A DNA stretch of 64,000 nt from Actinomycetota bacterium (GTDB lineage Bacteria; Actinomycetota; Acidimicrobiia; Acidimicrobiales; RAAP-2), in contig JARCRU010000024.1 of NCBI GenBank assembly GCA_029850535.1, forward strand, positions 41,206 through 105,205. Direction: 5' to 3'. The notes under the pieces are model-generated. The model was not told where the DNA came from. It did no database searches and saw nothing but the letters and a program-made list of their open reading frames with translations. Below, one piece after another: positions 1 through 9,633 of this stretch. Positions within the stretch are counted from its first letter, which is position 1; every line of letters starts with the position of its first letter. The position numbers and the translations under genes were made by a program.

Positions 1-1859
1 GCGACCGTCTCCAGTGAGGTGATGCCGTGGATCTTGTTCGTTGGCTCGGGGGCGTGCTCCGAGCGCAAACGACCCAGGATGTCAGCGACGTTCTTGGTGA
101 TCGTGATGGGAGTAATGCCGTTCTCCTGGTTGTAGGCGATCTGCATCAGTCGTCGGCGCTCGGTGGTGGAGATCGCCTCGCGCATCGAATCGGTGATGCG
201 ATCGGCGTAGAGGATGGCTTCACCATTCGCGTTGCGGGCCGCTCGCCCGATGGTCTGGATGAGGGCTGATCGAGAACGAAGGAATCCCTCCTTGTCCGCA
301 TCCAGGATGGCGACGAGTGACACCTCGGGAAGATCAAGACCCTCTCGGAGGAGGTTGATGCCCACCAGGATGTCGAATTCGCCCAGACGCAGAGAGCGCA
401 GAATCTCGATGCGTTGCACGGTGTCGATGTCGCTGTGCAGGTACTGCACGCGATATCCCGCCTTGACCAAGTAATTGGTCAGATCCTCCGACATCCGCTT
501 GGTCAGGGTGGTAATCAACGCGCGCTCGCCACGCGCCACGACGCGATCGAGACGCACGCGCAGGTCGTCGATCTGGTTCTTGGTGGGCACCACGGTGATG
601 ACCGGGTCGAGCAAACCAGTGGGACGGATCACTTGTTCGGCGATCTGATCCGATACCTCGATCTCGAAGGGTCCCGGGGTCGCGGAGACGAAGACGATCT
701 GGGGCACGATCTCCATGAACTCGTCGAAGTTCAAGGGGCGGTTGTCCATGGCACTTGGTAGACGAAAACCGTGCTCGACCAGAGTTTCCTTGCGCGAGCG
801 GTCGCCGGCGTACTGTCCACGAATTTGAGGAACCGCTACGTGGGACTCGTCGATGACGATCAACATGTCCGAGGGGAAATAGTCGAGCAGGGTGTAGGGA
901 CGTTCACCGCGACTGCGACCGTCGAGGTGTGCCGAATAGTTCTCGATTCCCGCACAGATGCCAGTTTGTTCGAGCATCTCGAGGTCGTGTTCGGTCCGAG
1001 ATCGAAGCCGCTGGGCCTCCAGCAGTTTCCCATCCTTCTCGAAGGCGGCCAATTGCTGTCCCAATTCGACTTCAATACTGCGACAGGCTCGCTGGAGGGT
1101 CTCAGAACTCGTGGCGTAGTGCGACGCGGCGAAGAGGGTGACGTCGTCGACGTTGCCGCGCCGTTCCTGCGTCACGGGGTTGAAGAAGGTGATCTCTTCG
1201 ATCTCGTCACCGAAGAAGGACACGCGCACCGCTTCGTTGGAGTAGGCCGGCTGCAACTCCAGGGTGTCACCCTTCAGGCGAAATGAACCGCGGTCGACGA
1301 CGAGATCGTTGCGGTCGTATTGCATTTCGATGAGACGTCGCAATAAGGCCCGTTGGTCGTGCACCGCCCCGACCTCGAGGCGCAGCATTCGTTCGCGGTA
1401 CTCCAGAGGTGATCCGAGTCCGTAGATGCACGACACCGACGCCACGACGATGGTGTCGCGGTGCGTGAGCAGTGAGGAGGTCGCCGAGTGGCGGAGCCGG
1501 TCGATCTCCTCGTTGACGGCACTGTCCTTCTCGATGAAGGTGTCAGTTCGTGGGATGTAGGCCTCGGGTTGGTAGTAGTCGTAGTAGGAAACGAAGAACT
1601 CCACCCGGTTCGACGGCAACATCTCCTTGAGTTCCGAAGCGAGTTGGGCGGCGAGCGACTTGTTGGGCTCCAGAATCAGGGTCGGACGTTGAACCTGTTC
1701 CACCAGCCAGGCGATGGTGGCGGTCTTACCACTGCCGGTGATTCCTTCTAGGGTTTGATATCGCAGGCCGTCGCGCACGCCCTGGGCCAAAGTGGCGATG
1801 GCCGCTGGTTGATCGCCCGAGGGGCGAAACGGTGACTCGACCAAAAATTCAGTCGCCAT
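1..1859 (-). CDS. uvrB: UvrB, excision nuclease subunit B (3' end outside window)
   Basis: UvrB is the damage-verifying subunit of the UvrABC nucleotide excision repair nuclease; it takes lesions from UvrA and recruits UvrC. About 619 codons are inside the window and the frame runs open off position 1, so the C-terminal UvrC-binding motif is not seen. Walker A GITGSGKT lies at residues 39-46, the lesion-probing beta-hairpin ([12 protein letters not shown]) at about 92-103, and a DESH Walker B box near mid-protein. The ATG has GAGG 6 nt upstream and overlaps the end of coaE by 11 bp, so coaE and uvrB are one transcript. Confidence 0.97.
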   Translation of the reverse strand, partial: MATEFLVESPFRPSGDQPAAIATLAQGVRDGLRYQTLEGITGSGKTATIAWLVEQVQRPTLILEPNKSLAAQLASELKEMLPSNRVEFFVSYYDYYQPEAYIPRTDTFIEKDSAVNEEIDRLRHSATSSLLTHRDTIVVASVSCIYGLGSPLEYRERMLRLEVGAVHDQRALLRRLIEMQYDRNDLVVDRGSFRLKGDTLELQPAYSNEAVRVSFFGDEIEEITFFNPVTQERRGNVDDVTLFAASHYATSSETLQRACRSIEVELGQQLAAFEKDGKLLEAQRLRSRTEHDLEMLEQTGICAGIENYSAHLDGRSRGERPYTLLDYFPSDMLIVIDESHVAVPQIRGQYAGDRSRKETLVEHGFRLPSAMDNRPLNFDEFMEIVPQIVFVSATPGPFEIEVSDQIAEQVIRPTGLLDPVITVVPTKNQIDDLRVRLDRVVARGERALITTLTKRMSEDLTNYLVKAGYRVQYLHSDIDTVQRIEILRSLRLGEFDILVGINLLREGLDLPEVSLVAILDADKEGFLRSRSALIQTIGRAARNANGEAILYADRITDSMREAISTTERRRLMQIAYNQENGITPITITKNVADILGRLRSEHAPEPTNKIHGITSLETV

Positions 1860-2445
1860 CGAGTCCTCGATCTCTCAGGAGCTCATCGATTCGATTTCGC
1901 AGGGCGTCGCGGTCGGTGTTGTTCCATATGACTTCGTCGGCGAGACTCTGGCGCTCGGCGTTGCTCATCTGGTGAGCGATCCGCAGACGTGCCTCGTCCT
2001 CGCTCATGGCGCGTTGGTTGATCAATCGATCAATGGCGATCTCGGTAGCGACTTGGATGGACCAGACTTCGGTGAGCCCTAAGTCGCGTCGATGTTCGGG
2101 GCGAAAGAGCGGTATGGCGACGAAGGTGGCTCCGCCCACGGCGGACTCGAGGGCGCGACGTATCTCCCGTCCCACCCATGGATGGGTGATGGCGTTGAGG
2201 CGCGCCAGAGCCGTGGCGTCGTGAAAGACAAGGTTCGCCACGAAACGGCGATCGAGCTCCCCGTCGCGGGTCAAGAGTGCTGTTCCAAAAGCGTCGACTA
2301 GGACGGCCAACAGTGGCCCTCCTGGTGTAACTAGATCGCGGTAGACCTCATCGGCATCGAGCGCCACGAAACCCCGTGCGCGCAGATAATCCACCACCGT
2401 GGACTTTCCCGCACCGATACCGCCGGCTAACGCAATTCTTTTCAC
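1849..2445 (-). CDS. coaE: Dephospho-CoA kinase
   Basis: CoaE phosphorylates the 3'-hydroxyl of dephospho-CoA, the last step of coenzyme A synthesis. The protein is 198 aa, normal for the single-domain bacterial enzyme, with the P-loop GGIGAGKST at residues 8-16 and the LDADEV substrate-site segment near residue 30. The start is GTG; no Shine-Dalgarno is present but TAGCGT lies 6 nt upstream, so translation is probably leaderless. The 3' end overlaps uvrB by 11 bp, a pairing also common in other actinobacteria. Confidence 0.95.
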   Translation of the reverse strand: MKRIALAGGIGAGKSTVVDYLRARGFVALDADEVYRDLVTPGGPLLAVLVDAFGTALLTRDGELDRRFVANLVFHDATALARLNAITHPWVGREIRRALESAVGGATFVAIPLFRPEHRRDLGLTEVWSIQVATEIAIDRLINQRAMSEDEARLRIAHQMSNAERQSLADEVIWNNTDRDALRNRIDELLRDRGLDGD

Positions 2446-2451
2446 TACTCC

Positions 2452-2457
2452 ACGCTA
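2452..2457 (-). promoter_or_regulatory. -10 box TAGCGT, coaE-uvrB (leaderless)
   Basis: TAGCGT ends 6 nt before the coaE GTG. Transcription would begin at or next to the start codon. No clear -35 box is visible. Confidence 0.55.
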
Positions 2458-2503
2458 CTGAGGTTGGTGTGACATCAGTACTCCGGCGCGCTCCCAGGAA
2501 CGA

Positions 2504-2542
2504 CGAAACCCGCCCCCTCATTCCGATTTGGGGCGGGTTTCG
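2504..2542 (-). terminator. Hairpin terminator after rpsA
   Basis: A perfect 13-bp inverted repeat (CGAAACCCGCCCC at 2504-2516 and GGGGCGGGTTTCG at 2530-2542) with a 13-nt loop begins 15 bp past the rpsA stop codon. There is no long T tract after the stem, as is usual in actinobacteria. It separates rpsA from the coaE promoter. Confidence 0.8.
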
Positions 2543-2557
2543 CGGTGAGAGATGGTT

Positions 2558-3931
2558 CTAACTGGCGCTGTCGGCGGTGCTGTCAGTGGCGTCGTCAGCG
2601 GCGTCGTTAGTGGCGTCGTCGTCGGGAGACTTCGCCACCACCTCGGTGGCGTACTCGGCCCACGCGGCTTGCGCTTCAGTCTCTGGGGTGAACTCACCGT
2701 ACTCAAAGCCGCCGATGTAGTTACCTTCGGTGTCGTAGGCGTGGCTACCGAAGGCCTCACGGTACTCCTCGGAGACTTCGCCGCCTTCGGCCGCCTGCTT
2801 GATCGACAACGAGATGCGCCGACGGGCGGTGTCGAGTTCAATGATCTTGACCCACAGCTCCTCACCGGCGGTGACGACCTGATCGGGTGACTCGACGTGG
2901 TGCGCGGCCATTTCAGAAATGTGCACCAATCCCTCGATGCCGTCACCAACCTGGACGAAGGCACCGAAGGGCACCATTTTGGTCACGCGACCGTACACCA
3001 ACTGGTCGACCGCGTGACTGTCGGCGAAGACCTGCCACGGGTCCGACTGCGTGGCCTTGAGCGACAAGGAGATGCGCTCCTTGGAGAAGTCCACGTCGAG
3101 GACTTCGACGTCGACCTCGTCGCCCACCGCCACCACCTGGCTGGGGTGGTCGATGTGCTTCCAACTGAGTTCCGAGACGTGGATGAGGCCGTCCATGCCG
3201 CCCAGGTCGACGAAAGCGCCGAAGTTGACCACTGAGGAGATAACGCCGTGACGACGCTCGCCCGGCTTGAGATTGTTGAGGAAGTCGCCGCGCTGCTCCT
3301 TCTGGGTCTCTTCGAGCCAGGCCCGACGCGAGAGGACCACGTTGTTGCGGTTGCGGTCGAGTTCAATGATCTTGGCTTCGACCGTCTTGCCGATGTAGGG
3401 CTGCAATTCACGGACACGACGAAGCTCCACCAACGATGCGGGTAGGAAGCCTCGCAATCCGATGTCGACGATGAGGCCGCCCTTGACCACTTCGATGACG
3501 ACTCCCTTGACCATTTCGTCGCGATTCTTGAGTTCCTCGATGTTCGCCCACGCCTTCTCGTACTGGGCGCGCTTCTTGGAGAGGACCAAACGCCCCTCCT
3601 TGTCTTCCTTCTGCAGCACCAGGCATTCGACCTTCTCGCCGAGCGAGACAATCTCTGAGGGGTCGACATCGTTACGAATGGAGAGTTCGCGGGCGGGGAT
3701 CACGCCTTCGGACTTGAATCCGATGTCTAAGAGGACCTCGTCGTGGTCGATCTTGACCACGGTGCCGGTGACCAAGTCACCATCTTCGAACTCGAGGACG
3801 GAGTTGCCCACCAAATCGGTGAGATCAGTGCCGACCATGTTGTCTTCGGTAATGACGCGGGGAATGTAGTTTCCCTCGGCGTCGAAGGTTCCCATCTGAA
3901 CGGGAGAGAGGAGGCTAGTGCCGTCCGACAT
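2558..3931 (-). CDS. rpsA: 30S ribosomal protein S1
   Basis: Ribosomal protein S1 helps bind mRNA to the 30S subunit. The protein is about 457 aa with four S1 (OB-fold) domains, the short actinobacterial form rather than the six-domain enterobacterial one; domains 3 and 4 carry FGAFVDLGGMDGLIHVSE and FGAFVQVGDGIEGLVHISE. The C-terminal ~25 residues are a low-complexity Asp/Ala/Thr/Ser tail. The ATG at 3931 is preferred over an in-frame TTG at 3946 because AAAGAAG lies 5 nt upstream of it. S1 is especially notable here because many neighbouring genes look leaderless. Confidence 0.97.
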   Translation of the reverse strand: MSDGTSLLSPVQMGTFDAEGNYIPRVITEDNMVGTDLTDLVGNSVLEFEDGDLVTGTVVKIDHDEVLLDIGFKSEGVIPARELSIRNDVDPSEIVSLGEKVECLVLQKEDKEGRLVLSKKRAQYEKAWANIEELKNRDEMVKGVVIEVVKGGLIVDIGLRGFLPASLVELRRVRELQPYIGKTVEAKIIELDRNRNNVVLSRRAWLEETQKEQRGDFLNNLKPGERRHGVISSVVNFGAFVDLGGMDGLIHVSELSWKHIDHPSQVVAVGDEVDVEVLDVDFSKERISLSLKATQSDPWQVFADSHAVDQLVYGRVTKMVPFGAFVQVGDGIEGLVHISEMAAHHVESPDQVVTAGEELWVKIIELDTARRRISLSIKQAAEGGEVSEEYREAFGSHAYDTEGNYIGGFEYGEFTPETEAQAAWAEYATEVVAKSPDDDATNDAADDATDSTADSAS

Positions 3932-4025
3932 ACGAACTTCTTTCAAGCGACCACACCGGGGCCAACTAGTGGATCAGGGCTGGGTCGCCGGTGTAAACCC
4001 AGGTTTCCACTGTATCAGAGGCCCC

Positions 4026-6650
4026 CTAGCCCTTCGCCGCGGCCCACGAGTCACCCCAGTGAAGTGACACCTCGAGGGGGACGCTGAGTTCGGCCACTCC
4101 CGTCAGCGACTCGAGGATCGCTGTTTCGACGCGAGACTGTTCTCCTGGGGGGGCCTCGACGAGAACCTCGTCGTGCACTTGGAGAATCAAACGCGCGGAT
4201 AGTGCCTCGTCGCTCAGACGGTGATCCAGTCGCACCAGAGCGGACTTGAAGATATCGGCCGCGAGTCCCTGAATTCCGGCGTTCATGGCCTGTCGCTCGG
4301 CCGCCGCGCGCTGGGGTCCCACGGCGGTGGCGAGATCTGGGAAGGGACGAATTCGCCCGAACTCGGTACGTGAGAAACCTTGGGTTCGCACTTCCTTGAC
4401 CGTATCGTCCATGTAGCGCCGCAGGGTGGGGAACCCGGCGAAGTACTTGTCCATGATCTCCTTGGCCACGCTCACTGGCACCCCGAGACGTCGGGAGAGT
4501 CCAAAGGACTCCATCCCGTAGGCCAAGCCGTAGGAGACCGCCTTGGCCTGCTCGCGCTGTTCGTGCGTCACGTCGGCGGGTGCGACGGCGAAAACCGACG
4601 CGGCGATCGTGCGGTGAACGTCCTCGTGGCTGGCGAAAGCCGCCAGGAGACCCGAATCTTGCGAGAGGTGCGCGAGGATACGCAGTTCGATCTGGTTGTA
4701 GTCCGCCACCGCCAGCGTCCAGCCCTCGGTGGGTACGAAGGCGTAGCGTAAGCGTCGCCCTTCGCTGGAGCGCACCGGGATGTTGTGCAGATTCGGATTC
4801 TCTGAACTGAGACGGCCGGTTCGGGCGACCGTCTGGTGGAACAGGGCGTGGATTCTCCCGTCGGCCCCCACGGCGTCGATGAGTGGCGCGCCGTAGGTGC
4901 TGCGTAATTTCTCCACCTCGCGATAGCGCAGGATCAGCGGGACGATGCGGTGCTCGTCGGCGATTGCCTCGAGGGTGGTGGCGTCGGTGGAAAAACCAGA
5001 TTTGATCTTCTTGCCGGGCGTGAGGCCGAGCTCGGAGAACAACACCGTCTGCAGTTGCTGGGGCGAGTTCACCTTGAATTCGTGGCCCGCGACACGCTGG
5101 ATTTCGGCGTCGAGACGCTGGGACTCGATCGTGAATTCTGCGGCGATGGTGCGCAGCATCTCGACGTCCACGCGCACCCCGCGGGCCTCCATGCGACCAA
5201 GAACGGCCACCAGGGGTAGTTCGATCGCTTCGTACACCCGCCGCAGTTCCCACCGGTCGATCTCCGCGCGCAACACCGTGCGCAGCCGCGCGACGACCCC
5301 CACGTGGTGAAGCAATGAGTCGTCATCGGCGGTCTCTTCGAACAGCGATGGTGCGGGAGTACCCAGGATCTCACCCAAAAAACGCTGGGCGACGTCGGTC
5401 AAGTCGTAGCGCCCACTCGTCGCGTCGACCAAGAACGCCATGATCGCTGTGTCGTCGGCCGGCTCGCTCAGGGTGATATCGCGCTCGAAACCCGCGCGGA
5501 AGATCTCCTTGATGTCGTGCCCCGCCAGCGGTCGTTCGCCCACTGCGCCAAGAAAAGCTTCGAGTTCGCCCACGGCCGCGACGGCGTTGTTCTCGTCGAT
5601 TACACCCACTCGTGTCCCTCTCAGCAGCACCGTCAGCGCCGTTGCTTCTCGAACCACTTCGTCGAGAGGGCCGCGTCGGTGGACGACGGGAGTGGACTGG
5701 AGGGCACCCGCGGTCTCGAGCGACAACGGCGATCCCGCGCCGGGTGCTCCTAGGAGTCCCTCGCCCATCAGCTTCTCGAAGCGGCCGCGCATGGAGTTCA
5801 TCTCGAAGCGGTCGAAGAAGGCCCCCACCGCCGCACGATCCCAGCCACCCAGGGTCAGGCTCTGCAGGGTGAAGTCGAGGGGCACGTCGCGCACCAGACG
5901 CATCACGCGCTCGTTTTGACGTGCTCGATCCTCGTAGGCGCTCAGGTTCTCGCGTAGCTTGGGAGTGAGATCAGCTAAGTGCGAGTACAGATCGTCGAAG
6001 TCGCGATAGGTGCTCAGTAGTTTGGCGGCGGTCTTCTCCCCCACCCCCGGGACACCGGGAAGGTTGTCCGAAGCGTCGCCGCGCATGGCGGCGAGGAGGG
6101 GGTATCTCGCCGGCTCGACACCGCATCGTTCGAAAATGCCGGTCTCGTCGTAGAGCGAATAGTCCGAGACGCCGCGGCGGTTGTAGAGCACTCGGACGAA
6201 TGGGTCCTCGACTAACTGAAAGCAGTCGCGGTCCCCGGTGACCACCACCACCGGAATCTGGGCGTCTCGACCCCAGGTGGCGAGGGTCGCTAGGACGTCA
6301 TCGGCCTCGAAGTGGGTCACCCCGAGCACGGGAACGTGTAACACCTCACAGAGGTTGCGGATCAACTCGAACTGGTGCTCGATCTCGGCCGGGGTCTCGG
6401 CGCGACCACCCTTGTAGTCCGGGGTCATCTCGTCGCGAAAGGTGCCACCGGGCAGGTCGAAGGCTACTGCGAGTGCGCGTGGCGTTTGGCTACGCACGAG
6501 GGAGTGCAACATCGAGGCGAAGCCGTGCAGGGCATTGGTGACGAGGCCACTCGACGTGGCGATGTCGGTTGAGAGGGCGAAAAAGGCGCGAAAGGCCAAG
6601 GACATGCCGTCCAACAGCACCAGGGGCCGCTGGTCGGGTTGATCAACCAA
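4026..6650 (-). CDS. polA: DNA polymerase I
   Basis: DNA polymerase I fills gaps and removes RNA primers in replication and repair. At 874 aa it has an N-terminal 5'-3' exonuclease/FEN domain (residues 1-290), a central 3'-5' exonuclease-like fold and a C-terminal polymerase domain with motif A (VADYNQIELRILAHLS) and motif C (LQVHDEVLVEAP). The central domain lacks the DxE metal-binding motif (VGVIDENNAVAAV stands where it would be), so proofreading is probably lost, as in Taq and mycobacterial Pol I. The likely TTG start overlaps the end of the regulator gene by 8 bp; a later in-frame ATG at residue 16 is possible. Confidence 0.97.
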   Translation of the reverse strand: MVDQPDQRPLVLLDGMSLAFRAFFALSTDIATSSGLVTNALHGFASMLHSLVRSQTPRALAVAFDLPGGTFRDEMTPDYKGGRAETPAEIEHQFELIRNLCEVLHVPVLGVTHFEADDVLATLATWGRDAQIPVVVVTGDRDCFQLVEDPFVRVLYNRRGVSDYSLYDETGIFERCGVEPARYPLLAAMRGDASDNLPGVPGVGEKTAAKLLSTYRDFDDLYSHLADLTPKLRENLSAYEDRARQNERVMRLVRDVPLDFTLQSLTLGGWDRAAVGAFFDRFEMNSMRGRFEKLMGEGLLGAPGAGSPLSLETAGALQSTPVVHRRGPLDEVVREATALTVLLRGTRVGVIDENNAVAAVGELEAFLGAVGERPLAGHDIKEIFRAGFERDITLSEPADDTAIMAFLVDATSGRYDLTDVAQRFLGEILGTPAPSLFEETADDDSLLHHVGVVARLRTVLRAEIDRWELRRVYEAIELPLVAVLGRMEARGVRVDVEMLRTIAAEFTIESQRLDAEIQRVAGHEFKVNSPQQLQTVLFSELGLTPGKKIKSGFSTDATTLEAIADEHRIVPLILRYREVEKLRSTYGAPLIDAVGADGRIHALFHQTVARTGRLSSENPNLHNIPVRSSEGRRLRYAFVPTEGWTLAVADYNQIELRILAHLSQDSGLLAAFASHEDVHRTIAASVFAVAPADVTHEQREQAKAVSYGLAYGMESFGLSRRLGVPVSVAKEIMDKYFAGFPTLRRYMDDTVKEVRTQGFSRTEFGRIRPFPDLATAVGPQRAAAERQAMNAGIQGLAADIFKSALVRLDHRLSDEALSARLILQVHDEVLVEAPPGEQSRVETAILESLTGVAELSVPLEVSLHWGDSWAAAKG

Positions 6651-7212
6651 CGAATTCGCCCTTCAGTATCTGTTGGGCAACCTCGCGCATGCGAGTTCGC
6701 CCACGCATTGCCGACTGCTGAATGACTTCGAAGGCCGCGGGCTCGTCCAGGCCTCGTTCACGCATGAGGGCTTCCTTGGCGCGCTGGACGATCTCGCGTG
6801 TCTCGATTTTGTCGTCGACACTGGTCACGTCGGCGACGTCAGCGACTGGCGATGCTGGGTTCATGATGGCCGCGAGTTTGGGCAGAATCTCGCTGGATCG
6901 AAAGGGCTTGACCAGATAGGCCACCACGCCCGCATCGCGCGCGCTCTCGATCAACGCACGCTGGGAGAAGGCGGTCAGCAACACGACCTGGGTCGTGCCA
7001 CCCTTGACGGCGCGCGCCACTTCGATCCCGTCGATGCCGGGCATCTTGACGTCGAGCAATGCGAGATCGGGCTCGAGGGTGCGAATTAGATCGAGGGCGT
7101 CATCACCCGTGGCGGCCTCGCCGACGACGAGATACCCGTCGCCTTCGAGGATCTCCTTCAGGTCCAGACGGATGATCGATTCATCGTCGGCTATGACCAC
7201 TCGCTTATCCAT
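6643..7212 (-). CDS. pdtaR: ANTAR-domain response regulator (PdtaR/AmiR-NasT type)
   Basis: Two-component response regulator of 189 aa whose output is probably RNA binding and antitermination. The receiver domain (residues 1-118) has acidic pocket D9/D10, phospho-acceptor D54 (LLDVKMPG) and the LVKPF lysine; the C-terminal ~60 residues form an ANTAR domain (AKEALMRERGLDEPAAFEVIQ). In mycobacteria PdtaR pairs with the kinase PdtaS; no kinase is near here. The start ATGGAT at 7212 is chosen because AAGG lies just upstream and the ATG overlaps the preceding stop (ATGGATAA). Confidence 0.9.
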   Translation of the reverse strand: MDKRVVIADDESIIRLDLKEILEGDGYLVVGEAATGDDALDLIRTLEPDLALLDVKMPGIDGIEVARAVKGGTTQVVLLTAFSQRALIESARDAGVVAYLVKPFRSSEILPKLAAIMNPASPVADVADVTSVDDKIETREIVQRAKEALMRERGLDEPAAFEVIQQSAMRGRTRMREVAQQILKGEFVG

Positions 7213-7522
7213 TTTCATCCTTCGGTAACTCACGCAGCAGCCGGTCTCGCTCGGCGGTAAGGCTCTGCACTTCGTTGGAACGTCGAATCATCTCGGCGTT
7301 CGCGGCCACCACGTGTTTTGACAACTCGTTATATTCTGCCGTAACGAGCGGGGTCTCGGCGACCAATGATCGAATTCGAGCGTCGTCAAGTGCTTCGTTC
7401 CACACCGTCACCTGCTCTTCGAGGACCCGAAGACTCTCACGCGCACCCATGAGCCGGCGTTGCACGTCTTCAAGGTGTCGCTTCTGCGAACGAGGTCCCA
7501 CCCCCCAGAGTGTAAGACCCAT
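7205..7522 (-). CDS. Small coiled-coil protein of unknown function
   Basis: I do not recognise this 105-aa protein. It is almost entirely charged helix with heptad-like spacing from about residue 15 to 100 (RRLMGARESLRVLEEQ, NEVQSLTAERDRLLREL), so a coiled-coil dimer is likely. There is no signal peptide or membrane segment. It sits translationally coupled between menC (TGATG overlap) and the ANTAR regulator (8-bp overlap), so a role linked to the regulator is possible but only inferred from position. Confidence 0.7.
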   Translation of the reverse strand: MGLTLWGVGPRSQKRHLEDVQRRLMGARESLRVLEEQVTVWNEALDDARIRSLVAETPLVTAEYNELSKHVVAANAEMIRRSNEVQSLTAERDRLLRELPKDENG

Positions 7523-8568
7523 CACCAGCGATGAGTCACCAGCGGAGCCGTGAGTTCCAGCGCCGCCCCCGCGAGATATCCACAGCCCCAGGGGTCCGCG
7601 GCAAAAATATCAGCGTCGACAAATTGGGAGTCGGCGATGTCACTCGGGCGCGTGATCTCGTGTCGGGCGAGAGTTCGATTGGCGCGTCGTGCCAGGGGGG
7701 ATTCGAAGAATCCACCGAGGTACACCTCCAGTCCCAGTCGCCGGGCGCGCTCGATCATGGTGCGCGCCTGCGCGAAGCCGCCCACGCGAGCAGGTTTGAT
7801 GCAGACCGAGCGAGCGGCCTGGTAGCGCGCGATTTGCTCGAGATCGCGTCGGTTCCGTACCCCCTCGTCCAAGCTCACTGGTACGTCAAGGAGTCTGGCC
7901 AGTCGCGCGTGTTCCACCACGTTGCCCGGCGCGAAGGGTTGCTCGACAGCGACCACCTTCAGATGTCGTTGCGCTTCGGCCACCGCGTGCACCACGGCCT
8001 CGAGAGAGTCGCCCGAACAGTTGAAGTCGAGCAATACGGGAAGATCGAGTTCGCTGAGGCGTTGCCACTGGCTGGTGGGCACTTGCGCTGTCGACAATTT
8101 GGCGCGAACTTGGTCCGCGAGCACCACCGGTGCCCAGGGCAGCGCGTCCAAGAGTGAGACCGTGATTTGCACGGGGGTCTCGAACCGAGCGGGCCAGTGC
8201 TCGTCGATTCGCAGGCGTCGTGCGCGCAAGTCGACGTCGAGTAGAGCCATTTCGAGGAGGGCGGTGGCGGGGTGACTAGCGGGGCGAGAACCTGCCAAGT
8301 GGGTGGCTCGAGCCCACTGCGGGGCGCTCCCCTCGCGTTGAGTGATCTCCTGGAGGTGGCGCAGGGTGAAGCGCTCGAGCTCCTCGATGACCTCCTGTAT
8401 TCCCGCGTCGCCGTTCATCGTGTGTGGTTGGGGCGATACTTCGCCCAAACCGCGAACACCGTCAATTTCCAGCTCCAAGAAGAGGTGTGGACGCGACACG
8501 TGTGTCTGACCAGCAGCGACAATGGAGGAGGCGAGAGTGAGGTCGTGACGCCACAGGCGAGCTCTCAT
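7522..8568 (-). CDS. menC: o-Succinylbenzoate synthase (enolase superfamily)
   Basis: MenC dehydrates SHCHC to o-succinylbenzoate in menaquinone synthesis. About 348 aa with an N-terminal capping domain and a TIM barrel. Enolase-superfamily residues are visible in order: the barrel lysine in QVRAKLS, metal ligands in LLDFNCSG, VAVEQPF and SLDEGV, and the second lysine in CIKPARVGG. The family also includes dipeptide epimerases and N-acylamino acid racemases, but menG and menF in this window favour MenC. An in-frame GTG 9 nt upstream is an alternative start. Confidence 0.83.
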   Translation of the reverse strand: MRARLWRHDLTLASSIVAAGQTHVSRPHLFLELEIDGVRGLGEVSPQPHTMNGDAGIQEVIEELERFTLRHLQEITQREGSAPQWARATHLAGSRPASHPATALLEMALLDVDLRARRLRIDEHWPARFETPVQITVSLLDALPWAPVVLADQVRAKLSTAQVPTSQWQRLSELDLPVLLDFNCSGDSLEAVVHAVAEAQRHLKVVAVEQPFAPGNVVEHARLARLLDVPVSLDEGVRNRRDLEQIARYQAARSVCIKPARVGGFAQARTMIERARRLGLEVYLGGFFESPLARRANRTLARHEITRPSDIADSQFVDADIFAADPWGCGYLAGAALELTAPLVTHRW

Positions 8569-8607
8569 TCCACCCACCTTAAACTGACTGCTATGGTTTC
8601 ACCCGCA

Positions 8608-8690
8608 GCCCGGGTGGCGGAATGGCAGACGCGGAGGACTCAAAATCCTTTGCTCGAGAGGGCGTGCGGGTTCGAGTCCCGCCCCGGGCA
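8608..8690 (+). tRNA. tRNA-Leu (CAA)
   Basis: An 83-nt class II tRNA. Acceptor strands GCCCGGG and CCCGGGC pair fully. The anticodon loop CTCAAAA gives anticodon CAA on a stem GAGGA/TCCTT, a long variable arm follows, and the T-arm reads CGGGTTCGAGTCCCG. The CCA end is not encoded. The gene lies only 19 bp upstream of fabD. Confidence 0.96.
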
Positions 8691-8696
8691 CGCTGT

Positions 8697-8702
8697 TACT
8701 TT
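8697..8702 (+). promoter_or_regulatory. -10 box TACTTT, fabD operon (leaderless)
   Basis: TACTTT ends 7 nt before the fabD ATG and starts 7 nt after the tRNA-Leu 3' end. The fab operon may therefore have its own start within the tRNA trailer. Confidence 0.5.
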
Positions 8703-8709
8703 TATCAAC

Positions 8710-9633
8710 ATGACACACTCACTTCCCCTCCGCGACGACCTCGTCGCTCTCTTCCCCGGTCAAGGTTCGTTGTCGGGCGGAGCCGGACTCGCCTGGCGTG
8801 CGAGTGCCCACTGGTCCCTGGTGGGGCGAATCTCTGCCGCCTCGGGGATGGACGTGGAGTACTTTCTCCTCGAGGCGAGTGACGAGGACGTGGTGCGCAC
8901 CGACCGAGCGCAGATCGCCACATTCGCGCTGTCGCTCGTGGGCTATCACGAACTGCTCGATCGCGGCGTGCGGCCGCGTTATCTCCTGGGACACTCACTC
9001 GGTGAATTCTCGGCGCTCGTGGCCGCGGGCCTCCTCGACGTGGACGACGGGGCACGACTCATCGCCGTGCGCGGAGCGGCGATGGCGGCGGCGGCCCAGG
9101 ATATTGAGGGCACCATGGTGGCGGTCATGGGTGGAGACGATGAGGCCCGGCGCAATCTGGACGGACTCGACAACGCGTGGGTCGCCAATATCAACGGTGC
9201 CGCGCAGATTGTGCTGAGTGGGACGCGCGGCGGCATCGACTACGTTCTGGCCAATCACCGCGAACTTGGTTGGCGACGCGCAACGCCTCTCGCGGTGGGT
9301 GGAGCCTTTCATTCGCCCCTCATGGCCGGAGCTCAGATGGCCCTCGATGAGGCTCTGCACGCCGTACGTTGGGGTGAGACCGATCACGTGGTCATCGCCA
9401 ATGTCGACGGGGCCCCGCATTCGCTGTCGGCGGAATGGCGGGCTCTGCTCTCGCGACAGTTGACCTCGCCCATCCAGTTCCTCGACGCCACGCTGTCGTT
9501 GCCGGCGGAGGTGACCTGGAGTGTTGAGATGCCACCCGCGGGAGTGCTCACCGGACTCACCAAACGCATCCGTGACTTCACCCGCCAGGATTCACCCGAC
9601 AGTCACCTCGAGATTCAGGAGATGCCACTATGA
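8710..9633 (+). CDS. fabD: Malonyl-CoA:ACP transacylase
   Basis: FabD moves malonyl from CoA to acyl carrier protein, supplying the extender unit for type II fatty acid synthesis. The 307-aa protein shows LFPGQGS at the N-terminus, the nucleophile Ser96 in GHSLGE and the catalytic His in GGAFHSPLM. An open frame continues upstream through the tRNA gene, but homology begins at this ATG. It is the first gene of fabD-fabG-acpP-fabF and overlaps fabG by 4 bp. Confidence 0.95.
   Translation: MTHSLPLRDDLVALFPGQGSLSGGAGLAWRASAHWSLVGRISAASGMDVEYFLLEASDEDVVRTDRAQIATFALSLVGYHELLDRGVRPRYLLGHSLGEFSALVAAGLLDVDDGARLIAVRGAAMAAAAQDIEGTMVAVMGGDDEARRNLDGLDNAWVANINGAAQIVLSGTRGGIDYVLANHRELGWRRATPLAVGGAFHSPLMAGAQMALDEALHAVRWGETDHVVIANVDGAPHSLSAEWRALLSRQLTSPIQFLDATLSLPAEVTWSVEMPPAGVLTGLTKRIRDFTRQDSPDSHLEIQEMPL

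Noticed and set aside
2569..2630. Short GGCGTCGT-type repeats near the end of rpsA
   Set aside because: Explained by the Asp/Ala/Thr-rich coding tail of S1; not a CRISPR or regulatory repeat.
8272..8709. Open frame continuing upstream of fabD through the tRNA-Leu gene
   Set aside because: It crosses a perfect tRNA; FabD homology starts at 8710 with a good start signal.
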